Source of the DNA: Puffinus mauretanicus
Taxonomy: Eukaryota; Chordata; Aves; Procellariiformes; Procellariidae
DNA: 64,000 bases
Reading direction: 5' to 3'
Assembly (NCBI GenBank): GCA_023333565.1
Contig: JAJKFH010000209.1
Span: 790,001 to 854,000, forward strand
In this document: positions 15,201-26,430 of the stretch, one piece after another
How positions within the stretch are numbered: the stretch's first letter is position 1
Layout: the number at the start of each line of letters is the position of its first letter
Made by a program: the position numbers and the translations under genes
The notes under the pieces: generated by a model
Databases searched by the model: none
What the model was told of the DNA's origin: nothing
The model's input: only the letters and a program-made list of their open reading frames with translations

Positions 15201-18200
15201 AGGTAGCTGCATACTGACAGAGCTGAGGTTTGCTGTGTATGCATATATGTATACATGTGTATATACAAAGCATGATGACAAGTTAAACACTTGGCACTTC
15301 ATGCAAAGTGGCAGGAAGCTGAAGTTTCTGAGGAATAAGAGGGCAAACAGGAGGTCATTTGGTAAACGGAGAGGATAGAAGGAACTGAAAACTACAGGAA
15401 TGGTAATGTTAGATCTTATGGAGAGTCAGAAGTTGGATGTAGTTTTTCTTCTTCTGGAACCCGTGGACAGAGGTTTCTTCCTCATCCGTTGTCACAGCTG
15501 AAGGGTCCTGTATGTTTTTCCAATCATCAGACTGTGTACTTCCCAAGGGGGAAACTCCCTCACCTTTATTCCACTTAGCTGTTTGCTCTTGAAAAAACAA
15601 GAAATATTAATGAAAGCCTTAATTCCACCTCCCACCCCCCGAAGACTTGTCTGCCTCTCCCAGGTGACTCTTACAGGCTTACCCAATAAAATTTGCTTTT
15701 CCATGTAGTACACTTCCAGCATCTGTTGTTTCAACAGATGCAGCTTATTAATTATTCTAATATTCAATGTCTTCCTCCAGAATAAAAAAGAGAAAAACCA
15801 ACAGCTCTGTTCTTGCAAGCAGATACCACAAAGATTTTATTCACTGCTTTATTTTTCTAAACACTATCTGTTTTGCCAGTTTGCCTCTGAAAGCACAGAG
15901 AAGGTATTTTAAAACTTTCTAAAACAGGAAGCAATGTTCATTCAGCTTTGACATTCTGGGTTTTTTTGTAGGAGAATTAAGAGCAACCCTCAAATCTAAT
16001 TATTTGCAGTTCTGTGCTAGAATGCACTATCTCACATCATCAAAAAGCAAATATTTATAATGTCAGTAAGGCAGATTGTGCCTTAAAATAAATATATTGG
16101 CCAAGTTCAGTTCAACATGCTGAAAATGTGTCATGAAAATTGCAAGCTGTAGGGATCTTCGAAGAGGAGACTAGCATGCTGTTTTGTACAAAAGAATTTA
16201 GCATGTCCTTTAATTTCCTTTTGTAGATGGTTAGAAAGGTACTGCTTGATAATCTGTTCCAATCTACATGTGATAGACGTTATCATTTATCACAAGAAAT
16301 TTAAATCCAGCATAGTTTTTCAGTCATTAAAAAATACTGGACTTTGAAGAGTACTGAGGTTTGTTGTGGTTTTTTTTTTTTTTAGATGTTAAGCAGTTTC
16401 AACTTGGCTCCAATAATTGTTTGGAGATATAGTACTTTGTTTGAATGGACTAAATAATTAACTTTAAATAAAAGCATACATATTTTAAAAATTACACTTT
16501 TTGAAGAATATATATGACAGACTGGAAGTGTACATTAATGTATTTTAGAGCTGCCTGAAAGGCAACAGTCCCATTTCACAATTATTTGTATAGTTTAAAA
16601 TTTTTTTTGGTACTAGGCAGAAACAAATGCTATTCAGTCATACTACTGAAACTGGAATCTGTCAAAATACCAGTTTAGATCAAAACCAGACCTGTTTGGG
16701 CATCAAGATTAGAAAAAACTGGCCTGAAATGTAGGAAGGTGCAAGCTCAAGATCCTGCTCAGCGACGAGAATAGCTTGTTACCACAAACCACTCAAAATT
16801 ATGAAGAAAAAGATGAGGACTTGAACCAGGGTTACCATCTCCCCAATTAGCATGTGACCACCAGCTAAGGACTGGTCGAATCTGCTTCTGTTACCAATTG
16901 TGCCATTTCAGCAGAAAGTAATATATATGAAATATATATATGAAACAAAATAATTTTGTCAAGGCTTATGTTCCTATTCTGCTCCTTATGTTCCTATTTT
17001 GCTCTTTAATAAGTAAGTTTTACCTAACTAATATGGGAAAATGCAAAATAATTTAACAGTGAAACAGATTTCTCAAGTCTATACTTGAACTTTGAGGAAC
17101 CATGGGATTATTAGCCCAACACTGGAAATAAACTCTGTCTGACACTATGTATTACTTAAACTAATTTTCACTTCCAAAATGCTAACATAGCACTTTGGTA
17201 GCCTTACTATCAAGCGAGTACTGTTAAACTGCAAACCAGGTTTATTATGCATCCGATTGAAATCAACATAACGTTTTGTTTCAGAACCCCTTTACAAAAA
17301 AAGCGCTGTTTATAACATCGTCATCTTATGGAAATGAATTACAGATGGACGTTTTCAGGCTCTAACACAATAGAAACAGTAAATATGTTGTTACTATTCT
17401 TAGTGCAGTGCCCAGCTATTTTAGGGGGTAGGGTTTGCTCAGGTAAGGTTGTTAGCTTCCCCAGGCCATTCATAGATATGTCAGAGAACTTCACATCTAG
17501 TGAGTTTAAATGTGTAAAATGCCCCATTTTTTCCACTTTCTTTGTGCCTCTGGTCTTCCATTTTCCACTTCAATTTAATTACAGGGTTTTTTTCCTCTGG
17601 TGGAACAACTGTTCTTTTTCCAGCCAAAAGTGTAAGGCTTCAACATCATCAGGATTTTTTTTTTTTTTTTGGTATACAATTAGTTTAAGCCACTTCTGCT
17701 ACTCTGTTAAACACTTGACTTCTTCCTGTCTTTTCTTTTTTCAGGGTAAACAAGGCAAACATGTCCTGTATGGCTGCAGTGAACTTTTTAATGCTACACA
17801 GTTTATAAAACAGGTAGCTACCTTTGATAACCTCTGTAATATTTATTACTTCTGTAACTGTGTGTTGACTTACCTTTGCATCTCTCCATGGATTTTTACA
17901 AAAAAAACCCCAAACTAATTTGTGAAAGATTAATACATGTTCTTATTATCTATTTTCACTTGATGGAAATGGGGGTTTGGAGTCATTGTTTTTAATTAAC
18001 TTTTGAAGACCTGTATTGTCAATGTGAGTTCTCAGGTACTGCAGGTGAACAAGTTCGTAATAATTGCCTTAACATAAATCCTAATGAAAAAATGACTCAG
18101 TTCTTGATACTTTCACAAATACCATGTCTTTCCAGACTATTCTAGTGACTTTTACAAGTTAAAAACTGGTATTCAACTTTGTCCTAAATTTTGCTATTTA

Positions 18201-18777
18201 TAAATACTGGCCTAGTGGGAGCTTGATGTTGTCCATACCTATAGTAAAATCAATCTTCTAGTGCTGTTAAAAACATTATCGTCACCATTACTTCTCTATG
18301 CCTCATTCCAATACATATGCAAAATAAAAATTATTCACGGTGGTCAGCAAGTAGGGGCCCTTCAGTAGCTGTCACCACCTATGGTTTTACTTCCTACTAA
18401 GATGAGAATAAATTGTTAATCACAACTACATTTTAAATGAATTCTTGTTGCATTTGAAGCAGACAAATGGTACTTATCAGCTTATAACTCTTCAGTCAGC
18501 TTGATTAACTTTTTTGTTGACTTGACTGTGTACACTGCACCTTTACCTCTGAGATTTATTCAAATCTTAAGATTTGAAGCTTAGATCCTTTCCTGTGAGG
18601 GTATGCATTAAATATTCTATTACCAGCATACTTTTGGTTGTAAGAGACAAACAAAGCTTATCGGACAGAAATATTTACAGTAAGAACTGGATATTAGTTT
18701 GAGTGAAAGAATAAGATTAGCAATCTAATGGTTTTCTGTCTTTTCATGTTTAGCTGTCCCAACTTGGCCAGAAATAA
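215..18777 (+). CDS. SCFD1: SCFD1 (Sly1 homologue), 3' ten coding exons, partial at left edge
   Basis: Sec1/Munc18-family protein that in known orthologues binds syntaxin-5 and promotes SNARE assembly for ER-Golgi and intra-Golgi transport on the cytosolic face of the membranes. Exons seen here, each with AG/GT borders and matching phases: 215-285, 1215-1294, 1859-1921, 2958-3033, 5255-5308, 9494-9546, 12263-12296, 13553-13618, 17745-17813 and 18754-18777 (stop TAA). Joined, they encode about 196 C-terminal residues. Recognisable blocks in order are AGTPEDKMRLFLIYYIS, the Q-rich end NLVLKQQ, LPVTRILDNLMEMKSNP, DDYRYFDPKMLRG, VPRNKNPFQE, AIVFVVGGGNYIEYQN, LYGCSELFNATQF and the terminus LSQLGQK. 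These match the vertebrate SCFD1 C-terminus almost residue for residue. The 5' two-thirds of the gene lies left of the window. The 34-nt exon at 12263 is unusually small. No frameshift or premature stop is seen. Identification is essentially certain; exact borders rest on splice consensus and protein continuity. Confidence 0.97.
3034..9493 (+). other. SCFD1 introns between exons at 2958, 5255 and 9494
   Basis: Two large AT-rich introns (3034-5254 and 5309-9493) separated by the 54-nt exon. They hold homopolymer runs and short open frames, but no recognisable transposon, RNA gene or nested exon. I see nothing supportable beyond intronic sequence. Confidence 0.6.
9547..18753 (+). other. SCFD1 introns in the last third of the gene
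   Basis: Introns 9547-12262, 12297-13552, 13619-17744 and 17814-18753. The 4.1 kb intron from 13619 holds poly-T tracts (16369-16383 and just upstream of the 17745 exon), an (AT)-rich stretch near 16918-16945 and a 20-bp tandem duplication at 16965-17003. No gene or clear mobile element is visible. Confidence 0.6.
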
Positions 18778-18960
18778 GACTGAAACTGGATGGCAGCGTG
18801 ACAAGAGAATTGTTACAACATTCAGATATCTTCATGTCTATAATTTTGTCATTATATTAAAACTTAAACCCATTTCATTAATATGATAACTTTTAAAAAA
18901 AGATCTGTAATTAATACGGTGTATATCAGCATTTGGAAATAAACCTTAAAACCTGCTATA
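18778..18960 (+). terminator. SCFD1: SCFD1 3'UTR with poly(A) signal
   Basis: A short AT-rich 3'UTR follows the TAA stop. A canonical AATAAA lies at 18938-18943, so cleavage would fall near 18955-18965. Further AATAAA hexamers occur downstream (near 19995 and 20700), so longer alternative 3' ends are possible, but nothing in the sequence shows they are used. Confidence 0.7.
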
Positions 18961-21900
18961 TTTTTGGTGGGGGTCAGTTTCACATTATTGCATTCTAAAT
19001 ACAATATTAGCTATGGTATATGACAGAGCTGGCTGAAAAGCATAGCATTTTCAAGTTCTTCTACATAGTTTCTGTTACAGTAGACAAAGCAATACCTTGA
19101 ACAAAAGCTCGAGTCTGTCTTTAGGAGATGTAGTGTTCCTGAAAACCAGACTACCTTTATTTAACAAGATTGAAAAGGACAAAACTGCCTTTTAGGACCA
19201 CAGATAAACAGCCGTAGTGCAAAAGAACTACGACTTCTAGTTCTTACCCTTTTATTTTACCAAAGTCATTATACTTGTACTTAGATTTGTGCAGTCTTTG
19301 CTTGATGGTCCAAAGATGTATTTGAAGATACCTTCAGTACAAGTTTCTGATACAGTAATTTAGCTTTTCTCTTAAGGTTAAGAGAAGATTGCTTGCCTAC
19401 ACAGTCACAGTTTCAAACTGTAAAATCTGTAGTAATTTTCTTCTGCACTTTTTATTGTAACTGCTTTGACTGTTATGTTTGGGAAGAAACCAAGTTGTAC
19501 TCACAGAACAGCTCTTCACTGTTTTATAAGCACATACTTAAAATACAGTTTTTAACAATTGCATTAGGTAGGGGTGGTTTAGTAGTTTAAAGAATTTCAT
19601 GATGTAATTAAGTTTTGCCAGTAATGATAGCTCTGGAGAGTGCATACGGGAATTGAGAGAAGGTAACAAAATTTCTTTATAGGTATAGGTCTCTGCCTCT
19701 AGAAATGTCCTCTCTGGAAACAGCACTGCTTCTGGTGAAGCAATAATTTGTCTTCAAAATGAGGCCTAACATACTCAAAAAGTGAGAAGAAAACACTTCT
19801 TGTTGGTTTATTAGCAAACTGGGAGATCATAAGAATTACTGGCTTAGTGTGAATTTTTCAGCAGTGTTTTTTTCACTATTCTTCAATGTTGAATGTTAAT
19901 TTTGCTCTACGTGCAATACTTTTTCCCCAGCTAGATTTTTTTCAGAACATCTATACAGGAAGTGCAGTTGATCTATTCCATAAGAGTATCACAATAAAAA
20001 TATGCATAATCTAGACCATGTTATCAAAAAGTAATAATGTTATTTAATTATCTCAGCTGAGTGTTGTAAGCTACTCCACACTACTACTATAAACTTCTAA
20101 CTCTGCCAAGTCAATAAATATATTTATTGTGGTGTTAACTATAGTTGTTGTATGTGAGCACTCTCCCATACATCAATCAGCAAAGACTCACTGTGTCAAG
20201 TGCAGTTTGTTATTCTAATTCCCTATATATACTCTATTTGTTAGTAAAAACAAGGTCACAGTGCATTTGGAAAAGAAAATGACATTTAAGGTGTTTATTG
20301 CTTCCTGTGGGAGTTCGTTCCAGGAGCTTGAAATAATCCATCCCCAAGAAAACTGTGCTTCCTGTGCAAAGAGTTTTAACCTTGCGGCTGACAACCAACT
20401 TCTGAAAAATCTGCTGATGGCTTTTTGTCCAGATCTTGTGGCAGCCTGTGATACGATGGACCCTGCCCATTTAAACCAGGAGCACTCCTAAATCACAGCT
20501 CACAGAATTTGCTGTTTCAGTAAACTATGTAAAGATATCAGAAATTACTTTGGTGGCTGTGTTCAAAAACTTAATTTGCAGTCTTTGCACTGCCTCTGGA
20601 GACAGGTTTTGTTTGTGCCCAGCTTTGTAGCTGGATCTTCAGGTCTGTTGTGTGAGCATCCACTGGCCAATTCAGATTTTGGTTTTTTTTTTAAAAATGA
20701 ATAAATACAGTTTTGATACCTCAGACATTCTTCTCTTTCCTCTCCAAATTTTGTTGTGTTGTATTAGTAGTCTTAAAGCGCTCTGTTACCATTAAAATCT
20801 CAGATTTACCACTCTTACCTCTGTAACAACAGCGTACTCGTCACGCTTCTTCCCTTCTGACCCAGCCTGAGTTATAGCATGCTGAGTTTCGTTATGTGGC
20901 CCATTTCCCTGAATACCTCTTGTGGAATTAGGAATGTAGAAGGTTGTACAAGAAGTCTCCACGGTTAATCTAGAGGCAAACAATGTTAAAAGTAAGCTGG
21001 CTCTTTGGCAAGCTTATTCAATTTATAGCCAGTCGCTACGCCCTTCACATCCTCAAAGGTCCCTCAAAGGCCTGTGCTTAAAGGAGAGGTTATGTCTGGC
21101 TCAGCGAGTCTTTTAAGCAAAATAGTACCAGCAGCATTCATGTTGCTAATAAATATTTTAGGGAGTTTTGGAACCTTTCTAGCCTCTTCTTTGTTAATAA
21201 ACCTCAGGCAGGGCTGCCTGGCAGGGCAGCGCCAACGGCAGCGCCGGCCTCCGGCACAGCAGCTCCAGCTTCCGTGTCTCAGGACTGGCAATTCTTCATT
21301 GGGACCTACCTTCCCATTGAGGTAAGTAAAAGCAGCACAAGGCTGAGTTTCAAGTGCTGTACTTGTTCTCAGGGAGACAATAAGCAGTCTGGTCTTCCGC
21401 TGTGGAAAACTGGCACATCTGGCTTTCAGGAAGTACAGACAAATCTTACAAATGGTTGCATATACTTGTCACTTAAGAATTAATTCACAGTTTGAAACAA
21501 TAACCCTTTGCTTGCTTTCCTGTTTTGATTTGAAGGTTTTGGAATATTTAGATTGATATTTTGTGAATTAATGATTAATTTAATGCCTTTGTTTTTCAGA
21601 ATTAGACAGTTTTAAAAAAGAAAAAGTAACAATGAAAAAGGAAACAATCAGAATGAGGAAAAGAAAGCTCTGGAGATCACCACTTGATTTAAATGCGCTT
21701 ACTAGTATAACGCTAGCTGATACAAATCAATATTTTTTTTTCCTATGTTAGAAGAAAATTTTGCTAAGATTGATGGTGTTTACATCAATCTGAATGGGAT
21801 GTAAAATAGCAGCTTTTTCCCAAAACACATCAGTACTTCAGATAATAGGAACGCTGCTATCATCATTTGCAGTTGCAGAGCCAACACTGCTATGTATATG

Positions 21901-24900
21901 AAGCTCCATGATTAGAGTTGAAAAACTTATCTTTGCACTTAAATGATATAGTCCAAAATGGAATTGTTTAATGGTTAGTCCAGTGTGTTGACTGGAGCAA
22001 TCCTAAGAGTAAAAGGTTTCTAAGTAGGTGCATAGGAACTAACTTCAAAACTATCACAGCTAAGTTCTTCAGATCTGAAGTAAAAGGTGTTGGGCCAAAA
22101 CAACCTCCTACCCCTTGTTTACTGGCAGTCAGTGGAGAGACCTACTTGCTCTCTTTGGCTGGGTGATTCGGTAGTTGTTACTCATTGCTGACAGCTGGCT
22201 CTGGCTCATCTTCCAGTGTTACAGAAAAAATTAGCCACAGCAGCAATGATTTCTCTATAACTTCAAAGATCAGAGAAAATGTTAATAATTTTCTTGCAGT
22301 GAATCAGTAGATGGCCCACTTTTGTTTTGTTTGGAAATGGTTTAGTAACCCTGCTCTGTAGAAGTCTCAGTCATTTTCAGCAACCTTTGAATATATTCTG
22401 CTCCTTAATGTGGTCACATGTCACTAAGACACACATGCCCTCCTTCAAAGGCATCCAAAAAATCTGCATATTTAATCTATCAATGCATCATGATTTTTTT
22501 TCTAAAATTATAAACCCTTAGGTAGTTCAACTGCCACAAGAATTTGAAATTCTAATTATAAACTTTGTAGCTTTCCCTTTATCTGCCAGTGTCTTTCACC
22601 TTCTGAAAACCAGGCAGGACCAAACTTTACATTTTTAAAATGTTACATTGAACTTATCCCAGCTCCTTCTCGTAATTCCATGGGTTGGCTGGCTTTGTTT
22701 GGCAATGGAGAGGTGATCTTTATCCTGTGAAACCAGACACATCCCCAAAAGCCTCAGGACTATCAGTCCCAAGTCCTACTTCAGTCTTCCCATCTGATGT
22801 GCGTGCATTCCTATTTTTGGCAATCTAAGGGGTAGATCACATGCATAATGCTTTTAAAGACAATTGCTTTTTACCACCTCAGCATGGACATGCAATGTAA
22901 CTATTATTTACTGCTTCAAATTCTTACTTGTGTTATGTATGTATCATGAGAATAAATGGATTAAAATTAACCTGGATGAAAATGAAGTGCCAGAGAGGTG
23001 CGTGGCTTCCCTTAACAAGAATTGGTGTGGATTCTTTCCATATTTGCTGGGAGGTTTTGTTTTGGATTTAGTAGTAATGACCTGATATAAATACAATTCT
23101 CCATAGTGTTTCCTGTAGCTAAAACCATTCCCCCCCCTTTTTCTCCCTCCCTCTACCTATAGACCTTCAAAGGTTTTGAAATTACACTGCAGATTTAGTT
23201 TTAACAAATAATGGAGCACTTAGTTTTAACAAAAAATGAAGTAAAACTCCTACTTCATTTTAGGGAGTAAAACTACACAGGTCAGCTCAAATAATTTTTT
23301 TGTGGTGGACTTAACTGAGCTGTCTCATTTACTCCCTGAATGAACGAGGACCGTTTGTACATTCAGCTACAATGGCAAAGCTTTCTCAGTTCTTGCTGCA
23401 TCTCTAACGAGGAGAATAATTGCAACACCTTGTATAAGGTGCCAGGTTTGGCATCTTATACATGAACGGCATCAGGAGCTCTGCTCCGAAATGTTTATTA
23501 CAATCCAAGCATAGCATTAAATTTATCTAAAAATAGAATCCAAGCATTCCATGTGATATATGCCTCTCAAAAGACTTTTTAAACCTTAAATCAACACATA
23601 CAGTTTTTATCTGTTTCAAATGCAAATAACTATGTTCACACACTTTTCCTAGGCCACAAATATGCACCATATGAAATAGATTGAATACGGGCAACATTTT
23701 CTTCCATCTATAAATCTAACACGATTGGTGTCTTCCTACTTGGTTTGTTCGTTCTTTTATGCCTCGGTGTTTTCTGTTATGTGTCCATAACAAAGACTAT
23801 CAGATCAGGTCACAAAACGGTACAAGGGAGAGACACGAGCCAGAGATGATGGATTATGACACAAGATGTTTCACAGGCAAGCACACGATTTTTTTGTGTA
23901 GAGCTTGTGTATTAGCAAAGCTAATTGTTGTACTGCCAGTTTTGCTAGCACTGAAATAAACCCTCTTTTTATATGTGAATGAAGAGAAACACTGCGGGTG
24001 CAGTATTTTCTTCAGATTCCCTTACCAGTATGTTCCAGTCCTCTAAGAGGATCTCTTTTGCTTTGTTTTCCTGGGACTGTTGACAGCTAAACTGCTGAGC
24101 TCCAGCTGGGATGTGAATTCACCCTTGAACTAGAACATCGATCCATTTCCTGTAGATCATTAATCAGCCACGGGCCCCGTGCATTCAGATTGAATTGGTA
24201 ACTCACAGGAAAGATGCCTACTCCTGATCGTCGTAGTCTGCCCCGCTGCAGAACTGAGGATTTTTTTTTTCTTCCCAGCGAAAAAAGCTTTGGCTAGCCA
24301 GCCTTCCCTCATTGTAACCATGCTCTGAGGAGTTCTTTGAAAGCAAACGTCATGAAGATAAGCACTGCTACACAGGGAAGGTAACTATATAAATCTGCCT
24401 CTGTGGGTTTTGTATCTCCATCGGTCTGGAAGTCACCTTTATCACATGAGGGATATGCGGTAGTTTGAAGGAGAAGTGGGAGGAGAAGCAAGCAAACAAA
24501 TAAACAACTGGAAATCCTCTAGGAGGAAGTGTCAAAGACGACAAACACACTTGCTTTGGAGGCCCTCACTGGACGCTGCGGGATTGTTCTGCAAGTCTTA
24601 CTGGGAAATTGTACAAGTCTTTGCTAGCCACATCAGCTTTCTGATGGTTCTGCAGACCACGTTTCTCCCCAGAGGAGGAATCTGGCCCGTTAACCTTGCC
24701 TTGCATAGGGCAAGAAAAAGCAGTGTTATATCAGCCCAGGGCTCTCGGGGAGAAGAGCGAGTGCTCACGTCTTTAACCACACTCACTCCTTGCTGGAAAA
24801 GTTGAATTTCTGCAGGGCCCAACGTAAAAACAGGTGAACCAAAAAGAGGTCACCCTTCTGCAGAGCAAGTTCATTTTTTTTAGTGATAAAAATCTCTCGA

Positions 24901-26079
24901 TTACTAGTTAGAATTAAGTTTCTGTCTTTTTTTCCTTACCTCTCCCCCTCAATTCACTGCAATACCAAAGATAAAACCACATACCCTACACTTTAGGACA
25001 GGATCCAGCTTAGTCAAACAATCAGTGAAAACCTGATGAAAACTGATGTAGTTTTATAATCGTGACAGTCAAACCATGAACACCAAATCTGTGATGTTTT
25101 CCAAATTCTTTTTCCTCCTTTATGTGTCATTAGTAATTTGTTCCACTATTCGCCTGGCCTGGCCTCCCCGTGTGCAGTCTCTATCTGGTCAGGATCTGGG
25201 CTTCAGTGCCAAGCTCACCAGTGCCCTAGCCAGGCTTTCCACAAAGCCTGACAGTTTGTGAAGTCCGTTCTTCAACACTGGCGTGAGCCCTAAATTACAT
25301 AAGGGCCTTAGAAACCTGTTCCAGTGTCCCCGCAGAGACAAGGATTTAGCCCCAAAATGCTCATATTGATACCTCAAAGGAAACAGCTAGTTCCCTTCCC
25401 AAACCCACAGAAATATTTGTACATCTAAAGTTCCTGAAGCAAAAACACATCAGATTTAGAAGAATCTTTTGGCGCAAGATGAGCTTGCTTTCTGTCACCT
25501 ATTTCTAATAAACACTCATTTCGGGAATGAAAACAGTCCTAAGAAAATAAATGCAACTCTGGCTGACTTAGATCCAGAAAGGATGAAACCTGGACTGCAT
25601 TCTTTGGAAATTTTCACAGTAAGAAATCAAGGACAAATGTCTCTATCATTTAGTTAATACGTCACATTTTGGTGCTGTTCAGCTAGACATATATATTTTC
25701 ACAATGACAATAGAAAAGCTAAATGACCTCAAAGGGCATTCACTGAAAGGCAATCTTACTCTAGTCTCCTCCCTCCTTTTACTTAAAATTATTACATTAA
25801 AGGGATTCCGTTTTGTTTAAGTGTTTTTACCAATTCCCCAAAATTTACCCCTTCTACACGCAGTATTCCAATTTTTCTGATCATGCCTAGTGCTCCTAAA
25901 CGTAAGGAGACTTCCAGTTCTGCAGCCGCATCCTGAGGAAGTCTGTAAGTGGGCAGCCACTGGGTGCAAGTCCAACTTCTCAAACAGGTTCGTTGGTTTG
26001 GGTTTTTTCCCCTCTTCACAAGGGAGGTAAAACCGGAGAGGGGTGGCAGGACTGATTGCAATTTGCGGATGCATCTTGA
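18961..26079. other. Intergenic, SCFD1 3' flank
   Basis: AT-rich DNA with no gene I can support. It contains a perfect 11-bp inverted repeat at 23233-23261, a GC-richer patch around 21200-21320 ending in a good plus-strand donor sequence, and a minus-strand exon-like segment at 20819-20969 (discussed as a finding). Open frames here are short and not family-like. Confidence 0.5.
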
Positions 26080-26430
26080 TTACCATCTTAGTTTCCCTTG
26101 CTCCTTGGAGAACGATTTTGGCGGTGTCTGCGACCTGGCGACGGCCAGAGCCGCACGCCGCAGCGCAGCGCAGCCCGATCTCAGCTCTGCAGCACCCGTC
26201 GGCTGCGATAAGGGCTCCACGGCTGCGCAAGCTGCGGCGCACCCGCAGCTGGCGGAGCAGCGTTCGGTGAGGCCCAGGCCGGGGCCTAAGGCAGGCGGCA
26301 GAGGAAGCCTGGCTGCCTGGGTGGGAACGCGGCTGGCGTCAGCGGGGGCCAGGAGGGGCTGCCAAGAGGCGGACCTAGGTGAGCCGCCTTCCCTCTCCCG
26401 GCTGAAGGCCCAGATCAGAAGGTGTTGGGA
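26080..26430. promoter_or_regulatory. Orphan CpG-dense patch (possible promoter)
   Basis: About 350 bp where GC and CpG rise sharply above the AT-rich surroundings, with many CG dinucleotides between 26120 and 26350. It sits 7 kb beyond the end of SCFD1 and 31 kb before COCH, so neither gene explains it. A plus-strand donor-like GGTGAGG occurs near 26266. Open frames across it exist on both strands, which is what high GC produces, so I do not call a protein. It could be the promoter or first exon of an unannotated non-coding RNA, a methylation-protected enhancer, or a GC-rich remnant. Confidence 0.4.

Noticed and set aside
17328..17918. 196-codon plus frame spanning an SCFD1 exon
   Set aside because: It reads through intron DNA into the real exon at 17745-17813. 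Its upstream part is T-rich intron translated as Phe/Ser/Leu.
20261..20491. 76-codon plus frame near 20.3 kb
   Set aside because: Cysteine-containing and plausible in composition, but there is no splice, promoter or family support, and the opposite strand is also open.
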